A DNA stretch of 64,000 nt from an uncultured bacterium. Lineage in GTDB: Bacteria > Bacillota > Clostridia > Lachnospirales > Lachnospiraceae. Below the pieces are notes generated by a model, which saw nothing but the letters and a program-made list of their open reading frames with translations, was not told the DNA's origin and searched no databases. The stretch is taken from the NCBI GenBank assembly GCA_947643595.1, contig CANRWP010000001.1, positions 1 through 64,000 on the forward strand, written 5' to 3'. Numbering within the stretch: the first letter of the stretch is position 1; each line of letters opens with the position of its first letter. A program made the translations under genes and the position numbers. Positions 55,991-64,000 of this stretch are shown here, piece after piece.

Positions 55991-57762
55991 TACAGAGCAC
56001 CTCCTCTCTGATCAAAATCACCGCCGCCCTTTGTCTGGCTCTCATAAACTTCACGGTAGATCGCGTTATTTTGCAGCAGGTTTTCATGAGTGTCAAAACC
56101 GTCGATCCTGCCGTCCTCCAGGACGATGATGCGGTCTGCGTCCTGAATGCTGGAAATTCTCTGGGCGATGATAAATTTGGTGGTGCCCGGAATTTCCTCC
56201 CGGAAAGCCTGCCGGATGCGGGCATCCGTCGCCGTATCCACGGCGGAGGTGGAGTCATCCAGAATCAGTATTTTCGGTTTTTTCAGGAGAGCGCGGGCAA
56301 TACAAAGACGCTGCTTCTGACCGCCGGAGACATTGGAACCGCCCTGCTCAATGTAGGTTTCATACCCGTCGGGGAACTGTTCGATAAATTCATCCGCGCA
56401 GGCGAGGCGGCACACGCGCCTGCAGTCGTCCAGGGTGGCGTTTTTGTCCCCCCAGCGCAGATTATCCAGGATCGTACCGGAGAACAGAACATTTTTTTGC
56501 AGGACCACGGCAACCTCGTTTCGGAGAGTGTCCAGGTCATAGCGGCGCACGTCGAGGCCGCCCACCTTTACACTGCCTGCCGAAACGTCGTAAAGCCTGC
56601 TGATCAGGTTCACAAGGCTGGATTTGGCGGAACCGGTCCCGCCGATGATGCCGATGGTCTCTCCGGCGCGTATATGCAGATCGATGTGGTTCAACACCTG
56701 ATCGGAGGATTTATTTTCAGAGGATGTGTTTGCTCTGGAGTAGGAGAAGTACACGGCGTCAAAATCCACGCTGCCGTCGGGCACTTCCATTACCGCGTTC
56801 TCCGGGCTCACGAGATCCGGCGATTCGTTCAATACTTCCACCACACGCCGCGCGCTGGCAGCGGCAAGGGTCAGCATCACAAAGATCATGGAGAGCATCA
56901 TCAGGCTCATCAGGATGGACATGACGTAGGAAAACAGTGTAGTAAGTTCTCCGGTGGTCAGACTTCCCGCGGTGATCATCTGCGCCGCAAGCCAGGAGAG
57001 GGATAACATACAGGAGTAGACGGCGAGCATCATGACGGGACCGTTATTAGCCACAACGGTTTCCGCCCGCACAAACATTTTGTAGATGCCGCCTGCCGCC
57101 GCTTTGAATTTCTCGTTTTCGTGCTCTTCCCGCACAAACGCCTTGACGACGCGGATCGCTGATACATTCTCCTGTATGCTGGCATTTAAATCATCATATT
57201 TTTCAAAAACTTCATTAAAATACTTCATTGCTCTGGAGATAATGAGACCGAGCAAAACCACCAGAATTGCCAGTGCGGCCACAAATACCATGCTCAGCCT
57301 GGCGCTGATGGAAAAGGCCATGACAAGAGAAAAGATCAGAGTCAACGGCGCCCGAAAACACATGCGGAGGATCATCTGGTACGCGTTCTGCAGATTGGTC
57401 ACATCTGTGGTCAGGCGGGTGATCAGACCTGCCGTGCTGAATTTATCGATGTTGGAAAAGGAAAATTTCTGGATGTTGGTGTACATGGCATCTCTCACAT
57501 TGCAGGCAAATCCGGAGGATGCCTGCGCCGCATATTTTCCGGCCAGCACGCCGAATAAAAGTCCCAAAAAGGCAAGCAAAAGCATATATCCTCCGTAGCG
57601 GTAAATATCCGGCATGCTTCCTGTCTGGATGCCCTTGTCGATCAGAGCACCCATTGCTCTCGGGAGAAGAATATCCACAACAACTTCCAGCGCCATAAAA
57701 AAGGGCGTCAAAAAAGAAGAAAGCTTATATTGCTTCACCTGTGCTGCCAATGTTTTGATCAT
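55990..57762 (-). CDS. ABC transporter ATP-binding/permease protein
   Basis: TM domain + NBD: GGTGSAKSSLVNLISR, VSGGQKQRLCIARALLKKPKILILDDSTSAVD; TAATG overlap with the next gene. Confidence 0.95.
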   Translation of the reverse strand: MIKTLAAQVKQYKLSSFLTPFFMALEVVVDILLPRAMGALIDKGIQTGSMPDIYRYGGYMLLLAFLGLLFGVLAGKYAAQASSGFACNVRDAMYTNIQKFSFSNIDKFSTAGLITRLTTDVTNLQNAYQMILRMCFRAPLTLIFSLVMAFSISARLSMVFVAALAILVVLLGLIISRAMKYFNEVFEKYDDLNASIQENVSAIRVVKAFVREEHENEKFKAAAGGIYKMFVRAETVVANNGPVMMLAVYSCMLSLSWLAAQMITAGSLTTGELTTLFSYVMSILMSLMMLSMIFVMLTLAAASARRVVEVLNESPDLVSPENAVMEVPDGSVDFDAVYFSYSRANTSSENKSSDQVLNHIDLHIRAGETIGIIGGTGSAKSSLVNLISRLYDVSAGSVKVGGLDVRRYDLDTLRNEVAVVLQKNVLFSGTILDNLRWGDKNATLDDCRRVCRLACADEFIEQFPDGYETYIEQGGSNVSGGQKQRLCIARALLKKPKILILDDSTSAVDTATDARIRQAFREEIPGTTKFIIAQRISSIQDADRIIVLEDGRIDGFDTHENLLQNNAIYREVYESQTKGGGDFDQRGGAL

Positions 57763-57846
57763 AATATCGCCTCGCGTCTGAATTTTGGTAATAGCTGTTA
57801 TTTTAACACCAATTTGTGTCAAATCAATGAAAAAAAGATAAGATAA

Positions 57847-58623
57847 CTATAAATTTCCGGAAAAATCCCGCTGTGCGAGCTGTTTTTGCAGATCCTCCAG
57901 ATCTTTTCCGGAGAGATTGTCGAGAATGGTTTTCTGTATCCTGCTCTGAACAGTGGCGGCAATTTCGGTTGTACTCATTTTTTCGTACTCTTCATAATAG
58001 AGGGGGGGAAGAAAATGCACCTGGGTTTCCACGGCGCCGAGACCTCTGCCCTCGAAGGCTTTCCAGGAGTTGATAATGGCAACGGGTACAATGGGAGCCT
58101 TTGCCTTCTGGGCACACTTAAAAGAGCCTCCCTTAAATTCGCAGACCATGTTGTGATTATCTGTGTAGCCGCCCTCCGGAAAAATCAGGAAATTTTTGTG
58201 ATCCTCTTTGATCTCCCGGGTAATTTCCTTCATGATTTTAAGTCCCTGCCTCATATCGTCGAGTACAAGCCGCTTGCTCTCCAGAAGATCGAGAAACTGA
58301 GCGGTCAGCATCACATGAGAGCGGGCCTCGTCCATCACAATACTGCAGGGCTGTTCGTGCATATCCACAATGCCGAGCGCGTCATATTTTCCCTGATGGT
58401 TGGAATACAGAACATAGCCGTTTTTCTTCGGCAGATTTTCGAGACCGTAGGCTTTTGTGGTGATTCTGCCTGTGTGCTGCATCTGATGCACCACCCATTT
58501 TGCGTAGGCGTATCGCTCCTCCAGCGTGTACCTCGCAGGGCGGTTTGCCCTGTAGCGCATCATGGGTATAATATAAGGTCCCTTCCAACAGTTTAACAGG
58601 ATAACATAGAAAAATCGAAGCAT
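57847..58623 (-). CDS. 1-acyl-sn-glycerol-3-phosphate acyltransferase (PlsC-like)
   Basis: YSNHQGKYDALGI (NHxxxxD), LIFPEGGYTDNHNMVCEFKGGSFKCAQKAKAPIVPVAI. Confidence 0.9.
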   Translation of the reverse strand: MLRFFYVILLNCWKGPYIIPMMRYRANRPARYTLEERYAYAKWVVHQMQHTGRITTKAYGLENLPKKNGYVLYSNHQGKYDALGIVDMHEQPCSIVMDEARSHVMLTAQFLDLLESKRLVLDDMRQGLKIMKEITREIKEDHKNFLIFPEGGYTDNHNMVCEFKGGSFKCAQKAKAPIVPVAIINSWKAFEGRGLGAVETQVHFLPPLYYEEYEKMSTTEIAATVQSRIQKTILDNLSGKDLEDLQKQLAQRDFSGNL

Positions 58624-58820
58624 ATAAAAAGAATCCCCCTGAAAGAACAGTATAAAGAAAAAAACGGGATTTGTAAAGTTTCTAAAATGTGCGGCTGTGT
58701 TTAGAGGGTGGATGACTGTGATTTGCTTGACAAAAGACAACCGTCAACGTAGAATAATAAAACAGAAAATATTCTGTTGTTATAGTAAAAACAGGAGTTT
58801 GACAGACGGGGGAGTATATT

Positions 58821-60296
58821 TTGAATATATATTTTATAAATCATAAAGTTAACAGAACGTGTTTGAGTAGTATTATATTAGGCGGAAGTATAATTATTTT
58901 AACGCTTCCTTTACTTTTGGGAAGTTTTTATGCGCTGCCTTCAGCGGATGATTTTTCCAATGCGAATGATGTGTATAATTTTTTGCAGAATCACAATTCT
59001 TTTATTGCGGCATGTAAGATGACCTGGAGCACATACCTGACTTGGCAGGGAACTTTTACAGGCTGTTTTTTTATTTATTTTTTCAGACCTTTTGAGATGA
59101 TGGGACTTATTGGTCTGAGACTTTTTTTGTGTTTGAATGTGGTGCTTCTTTTGGGGAGTATTCTTTGGTTTGGTCATCATTTAACAAAAAATCTGTTTGG
59201 ATTAAAAAACAGAAATTGCCTGCTTTTATTTGATCTGGTTCTTGTCTTTGTATCCTTTATGGTATGCAGGGGCGGACAGGAAATATTTTACTGGTATACG
59301 GGAGCATGTGTTTATACAATGCCCATAAGTTTAACATTTTGCTGTTTCGCCTTTTATCTTAGGTTTTTATGGGAAAAGAAATCCAGGATCAATATGATAG
59401 TATTATGTATTCTGGCATTTATGACAAGCGGCGGCGTATTACAGACAACGGCAATATTGTGCTATGGAATGCTGACAGCATGGGGGTGTTATTTTTATAC
59501 ACATAAAAACAGAGATGGAATATTGGCGGGAGTCCCCTTTATGGCGGCGCTGGCAGGAGCATTGATAAATGCGTTGGCACCAGGGAATTTTGTCAGACAT
59601 TCCAATATAGAGGAAGGGATACATATTTTCCGCGCGATAAAAAATGTATTTTTGTTGACAGTATCCTGGGTAAAGGGTATTTTGATGTGGGATCTCTGGC
59701 TGTATCTGATGATTCTATGTGTGATGTTGGGGCTTTACATGGTAAAGAAACATGTGACCAGAGACAGAAAACATTACCCGATCGCATTTTTTGTTATTTT
59801 TTTTGTTGGCATGATGATTTCTTTGTTTCCGGTTTGCCTTGGATATGGAGGAGACAGTCTGGCGCCCAGAAATGTATACATTTGTGACCTTTACCTTGGA
59901 GTTGGGGGGGCGGTATGCGCATTGGAATTTGGCGGATGGCTCGGTCAGGAGAAGGGATATCTGATCAGCAAAGAAGGATTTTTCCTGACATTTATATGCG
60001 TTATGCTCATCTTTTTCAAAACAGGAGAGTATGGAAAATTATTTGAGGAAGCCGCCGGAAAAACGTTTTATCAATTGCGCTCAGGAGAAATAAAAAGCTG
60101 CTCGGAGGAATGGCTTATTATACTGGATGAAATTGAAAACAGCGAGGAACAAAATGTTGTTGTACAAGTCCCGGAGATTCCGGGGACGATTCTGAAAACG
60201 CCGGGGTTAAGCGAAGATGAGAACTGGTGGGTTAATCAGGCTGTTGCACAATATTATGGGAAGGATACAGTGGCGATCAGACCCATGGAGAAATAG
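58821..60296 (+). CDS. DUF6056-like membrane glycosyltransferase-type protein
   Basis: 491 aa multi-TM; PSADDFSNANDVYNF near N-terminus; TTG start. Confidence 0.6.
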   Translation: MNIYFINHKVNRTCLSSIILGGSIIILTLPLLLGSFYALPSADDFSNANDVYNFLQNHNSFIAACKMTWSTYLTWQGTFTGCFFIYFFRPFEMMGLIGLRLFLCLNVVLLLGSILWFGHHLTKNLFGLKNRNCLLLFDLVLVFVSFMVCRGGQEIFYWYTGACVYTMPISLTFCCFAFYLRFLWEKKSRINMIVLCILAFMTSGGVLQTTAILCYGMLTAWGCYFYTHKNRDGILAGVPFMAALAGALINALAPGNFVRHSNIEEGIHIFRAIKNVFLLTVSWVKGILMWDLWLYLMILCVMLGLYMVKKHVTRDRKHYPIAFFVIFFVGMMISLFPVCLGYGGDSLAPRNVYICDLYLGVGGAVCALEFGGWLGQEKGYLISKEGFFLTFICVMLIFFKTGEYGKLFEEAAGKTFYQLRSGEIKSCSEEWLIILDEIENSEEQNVVVQVPEIPGTILKTPGLSEDENWWVNQAVAQYYGKDTVAIRPMEK

Positions 60297-60317
60297 AAAA
60301 TTTTAGGAAGAAAGATA

Positions 60318-60761
60318 TTGGAGGAAAGTAAATTGTCAGAACATGCGGAAGTTAAAATGCTCGAATTTCCCCAACGGGGTGATGAGCGGGGGCATTTAGT
60401 CATTGTGGAAGGAATGAAAGATATACCTTTTGATATTAAGCGGGTTTTTTATATATATGGTTCAGATTCGGAAGTGATTCGGGGGCAGCATGCAAATAAA
60501 AGGACAGAATTTGTTTTGATTAATATTTCCGGGCAGAGTAAGGTGCGGATAAAAGACGGGAGAGGCGGGGAAGAAGTTTTCTTGCTGGACAGACCCCATA
60601 CAGGAATATATTTACCACGGCTTATCTGGAAAGATATGTATGATTTTAGTACTGATTCCATTCTTTTATGCCTGGCGTCGGAGCATTACGATCCGGAAGA
60701 ATATATCAGGGATTACGGAGCTTTTACAGAGTATGTAAGAGAAGAAAGGGATGTGGAATGA
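60318..60761 (+). CDS. FdtA/QdtA-like cupin (sugar 3,4-ketoisomerase family)
   Basis: FPQRGDERGHLVIVEGMKDIPFDIKRVFYIYG..IRGQHANKRTEFVLINISGQSKVRIKDG. Confidence 0.88.
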   Translation: MEESKLSEHAEVKMLEFPQRGDERGHLVIVEGMKDIPFDIKRVFYIYGSDSEVIRGQHANKRTEFVLINISGQSKVRIKDGRGGEEVFLLDRPHTGIYLPRLIWKDMYDFSTDSILLCLASEHYDPEEYIRDYGAFTEYVREERDVE

Positions 60762-61690
60762 AAATATCGGTGGTGATACCTGTCTACTATAACCAGGACA
60801 ATTTGGGGCCTTTGTATCACGATATACAGAAAAAATTATATATACATGAAGAGTATGACTGGGAACTTGTTCTGGTTAATGACGGCTCACAGGATAATAG
60901 CTATGCGGTTATGGAAGAATTGGCTGAAAAGGATGAGCGAATAAGAATTTATAAGCTTTCCCGTAATTTTGGATCCCACGCCGCTATCCTATGTGGGCTT
61001 TCTAAGTGCAGCGGGGATTGTGCGGTAGTGAAGACAGCTGATTTACAGGAACCCACTGAAATGATAGTGGATATGGTGGAAAGTTGGAAAAAAGGAAATA
61101 ATGTAGTGCTCGCCGTCAGAAAAGAGCGGGATGAAAGAACGGGACAAAAACTTTTTGCAAATTTATATTACTGGCTGGTAAGGAAAACGTCCCTCCCAAC
61201 GATGCCAAAAGGAGGCTTCGATGTATATTTGATAGATAGAAAAGTGATCAATGTGTTGATGGCATTGGACGAAAAGAACAGCGCATTGACAGGACAGATA
61301 CTGTGGAGTGGATTTAAAACGGATAAAATATATTATACTCGTCTTCGAAGAGAAATAGGAAAGAGTCGATGGACATTGCGGAAAAAAATTCGTTTGGTAA
61401 CAGATACATTGTTTAGTTTTTCAACCCTTCCGATTACAATTGTTTTTGTCATCGGTGTTATATCCTGCCTGGGGGCAGCGGTTTGGGCAGTGCTGGTATT
61501 TATCTTTAAATTAATGGGCCTTATTGGTGTCAATGGCTGGACAACTCTGTTTATATTTAATTTGTTCAGTTTTGGTGTCACAATGTTGACGCTGGGGATT
61601 CTCGGAGGATATTTATGGAGAACGTTTGATGCTTCGAGAAACAGACCGCCTTATATTGTGGAGGAAGATAATGAGAGAGAAAGGCAGTAA
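60758..61690 (+). CDS. Glycosyltransferase family 2
   Basis: SVVIPVYYNQDNLGPLY, LVNDGSQDNSY, KTADLQEPTEMI. Confidence 0.95.
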   Translation: MKISVVIPVYYNQDNLGPLYHDIQKKLYIHEEYDWELVLVNDGSQDNSYAVMEELAEKDERIRIYKLSRNFGSHAAILCGLSKCSGDCAVVKTADLQEPTEMIVDMVESWKKGNNVVLAVRKERDERTGQKLFANLYYWLVRKTSLPTMPKGGFDVYLIDRKVINVLMALDEKNSALTGQILWSGFKTDKIYYTRLRREIGKSRWTLRKKIRLVTDTLFSFSTLPITIVFVIGVISCLGAAVWAVLVFIFKLMGLIGVNGWTTLFIFNLFSFGVTMLTLGILGGYLWRTFDASRNRPPYIVEEDNERERQ

Positions 61691-63050
61691 ATTGTTTCAT
61701 AGCAAAACGATTGCATATGCGGCAGGAGTTCTTTCTATTTTAGTATTGCATTATTTCGGACGAATCAGAGAATATCCTTATGATGCAGGTGTGTATTGGC
61801 ATGAAGGATCTCTATATGGATTAGAAAAATTCAGTATATACAATTATAATTATCCGTTGAGAGGCTATTTGTTCCCATTGTTTACCTATGCTATCCGCAA
61901 ACTGGCTTTTGAGGGATTGGGAACGGAAAGAAAAGTTTTTTGTGTTGTTACAAGCCTGCTGTATTCTTTTTTCTTTATGATACTGCTACCTCAAATTTTA
62001 AAGATTATGTTTGAAATTATTGTCCCGTTGTGGAGTCGATTGATTTTTACGGCTGTGTGTATCATTATGTTTCGCGGGATGATTTTGTATCCGTTGACGG
62101 ATCTGTTTGGGCTTATGTGTATGTGTATTGCCATTTATTTTTATTTGATGCTGATGCAGGACAGGGTAAAGAAAAGAGCAGTGCGGGTACTATATGCGAT
62201 AGGCATGGGTATGGCATTAGGGGGGGCATATTATGTCCGACCAGTCTATCTGATAACCTGGATTGCGTTTGCAGGAATTATGCTGTTTGAAGTAATCAGG
62301 ACAAAAAAATGGATATTACTGTTTGGAGTGATTGGAATATTCCTTATAGCTATGCCGCAGGTATGTATTAACCATAAGCATTTTAATACATGGAGCCCTA
62401 TGATTCAAACACAGCTGCACTTTGGAGAATCATTATATTTGAGTCAGCTGGAGTGGGGAGTCAGCATGCAGAAATATGAGACAAACATAGATGATACTGT
62501 AGAAGATATCCCTGCCGGGATGGTTTTTGAGGATTTGACAGGAAAAGAAATTTTAGAAGAGGAGGGAGGAATAGATTCATATTTTTCATATGTTAGATTT
62601 TGTTTTAGACATCTTGCAGATATGGCTTGCATCTACTTAAAGCATATATTTAATGGAATGGATATTGTATATCCGATGATTTATATAAAAAATGTATTCT
62701 GTAATCGATTTGTTACGCAGCTGATAAACTATACATTAATATTTTTTGGTATAGAAGGATTGTTATTTTTTATAAAGAAAAAGTGCTGGAATCGTTTGAT
62801 AGTAAGCATGGCTGTTACTTATTGTCTTCCAATTTTATTGGTGGTACCGACAGCGGTTGAAACGCGGTTTTTTGTAGGAGCGCATATAGTTTTATATTTG
62901 TTTGGGGTAGCAGCATTGACAAATCGGGACTGGTGGAATAAATTTGTGCTGTATAAGTGGAAAAAAGTGGGGATTTATATCTTGTTTCTTGGAATTTGTT
63001 TTCTTTTAAACAGTCAAACATTTAATTGTTATGGCATTCCGCTTTGGTAA
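61671..63050 (+). CDS. Multi-pass membrane protein of a glycan cluster
   Basis: ~460 aa, many TM helices; follows GT2. Confidence 0.65.
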   Translation: MREKGSKLFHSKTIAYAAGVLSILVLHYFGRIREYPYDAGVYWHEGSLYGLEKFSIYNYNYPLRGYLFPLFTYAIRKLAFEGLGTERKVFCVVTSLLYSFFFMILLPQILKIMFEIIVPLWSRLIFTAVCIIMFRGMILYPLTDLFGLMCMCIAIYFYLMLMQDRVKKRAVRVLYAIGMGMALGGAYYVRPVYLITWIAFAGIMLFEVIRTKKWILLFGVIGIFLIAMPQVCINHKHFNTWSPMIQTQLHFGESLYLSQLEWGVSMQKYETNIDDTVEDIPAGMVFEDLTGKEILEEEGGIDSYFSYVRFCFRHLADMACIYLKHIFNGMDIVYPMIYIKNVFCNRFVTQLINYTLIFFGIEGLLFFIKKKCWNRLIVSMAVTYCLPILLVVPTAVETRFFVGAHIVLYLFGVAALTNRDWWNKFVLYKWKKVGIYILFLGICFLLNSQTFNCYGIPLW

Positions 63051-63097
63051 AAAATTTAAAAGTACAGTTTATATTTAGAGAAAAGGGAGAAGAAATT

Positions 63098-63622
63098 TTG
63101 CTTAGAAAGTTGAAAAGGAAAGATGCTGCCGGAATGTTGGAGTGGATGCATGACCCGGAGGTTCAAAAGGGTCTTCGAATGAATGCGTTAGAGAAAACAG
63201 AGGAAGATGCAATTAAATTTATTGAAGAGGCAACGACTGAACCGGTAGAAGGGGGCAGTGTGCATTTTGCAATAGTGAATGAAAGCGATCAGTATGAAGG
63301 TACAATCAGTTTAAAAAACTTTAATTTTCAGGCAGGAAATGCGGAATATGCGATTTGCCTTAGAAGCAGCGCTCAACATAAAGGGGCAGCTGCCCAGGCG
63401 ACAAAGGAAATACTGAAGCTTGCATTTCAGAAATATAACCTGGAGAGAGTTTATTTAAGTGTTTTGTCAGATAATATGAAAGCTCTTCAAATGTATGAAA
63501 AAGCCGGATTTATTTATGAAGGCGAGCTCAGACGGCACTTGTTTTTAAACGGTGAATATAAAAATTTAAAATGTTATAGTATGTTAAAAGAAGAATATCA
63601 AAAACTGCTTGAACAGAAATGA
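63098..63622 (+). CDS. GNAT family acetyltransferase
   Basis: LRKLKRKDAAGMLEWMHDPEVQKGL, YAICLRSSAQHKGAAAQATKEILKLAFQKYNLERVYLSVLSDNMKALQMYEKAGF; TTG start proposed. Confidence 0.85.
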   Translation: MLRKLKRKDAAGMLEWMHDPEVQKGLRMNALEKTEEDAIKFIEEATTEPVEGGSVHFAIVNESDQYEGTISLKNFNFQAGNAEYAICLRSSAQHKGAAAQATKEILKLAFQKYNLERVYLSVLSDNMKALQMYEKAGFIYEGELRRHLFLNGEYKNLKCYSMLKEEYQKLLEQK

Positions 63623-63634
63623 TAAGGGGTGCAA

Positions 63635-64000
63635 ATGAAAGACCGAAAAAAATATATCCTGGCTTTAGATCAGGGAACGACCAGTTCCCGGTGTATCCTG
63701 TTTGACAAGAGCGGAAATATCTGCAGTATGGCGCAGAAAGAATTTACACAGTATTATCCGAAACCCGGATGGGTGGAACATGACCCGATGGAGATATGGT
63801 CCTCTCAGCTTGCGGTGGCGGCTGAGGCTATAGCGAGACTGGGGGCAAAAGCGGAAGATATCGAGGGCATCGGTATCACAAACCAGCGGGAGACAACGAT
63901 CGTATGGGACAGGGAGACCGGAAAGCCGGTATATCCTGCCATTGTGTGGCAATGCCGCCGAACGGCGGACCGCATTGATGCATTGATAAAAGAGGGTTTT
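63635..64000 (+). CDS. glpK: Glycerol kinase (truncated by window end)
   Basis: [30 protein letters not shown]...[33 protein letters not shown]. Confidence 0.92.
   Translation, partial: MKDRKKYILALDQGTTSSRCILFDKSGNICSMAQKEFTQYYPKPGWVEHDPMEIWSSQLAVAAEAIARLGAKAEDIEGIGITNQRETTIVWDRETGKPVYPAIVWQCRRTADRIDALIKEGF

Noticed and set aside
55984-57006. 340-aa plus-strand ORF
   Set aside because: Antisense to ABC exporter gene
1-64000. CRISPR arrays, tRNA, rRNA, prophage structural genes
   Set aside because: Looked for and not found; no regularly spaced repeats or cloverleaf-like sequences recognised by eye

Overview
The window looks like a chromosomal segment from a Lachnospiraceae-type gut Firmicute (inferred from gene content and codon style). 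It holds about 55 protein-coding genes. I found no rRNA, tRNA or CRISPR array.

Main modules, in order:
- a two-aldolase/TRAP-transporter/YhcH catabolic operon with its own FadR-type regulator
- a NADAR and Nudix-WH pair
- a FapA-like (DUF342) protein followed by a pseudo-receiver HD-GYP protein
- an ~8 kb segment bounded by two direct copies of a decayed PD-(D/E)XK-transposase cassette; it carries a remnant of a microcompartment shell gene, a stand-alone condensation/ACP/AMP-ligase operon with a TetR regulator, and an OLD-family nuclease
- an ammonium transporter fused to P-II
- a REC-GGDEF-EAL protein
- an uncharacterised sugar operon (split transketolase, HisA-like barrel, sugar ABC importer, cyclase, FGGY kinase) with a DeoR regulator and an unusual degenerate tandem ABC ATPase
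- a membrane-protein/XRE block
- an AAA + PD-(D/E)XK protein
- a compact type III toxin-antitoxin candidate (ToxN/AbiQ-like) with an apparently non-repetitive antitoxin leader
- a heterodimeric ABC exporter
- an AT-rich surface-glycan cluster ending in a truncated glycerol kinase

The most noteworthy candidates are the type III TA locus, the C/ACP/ligase operon inside direct repeats, the EutS/PduU remnant, and the split-transketolase pathway with its degenerate ABC ATPase. All family assignments come from reading motifs by eye; no database search was run.
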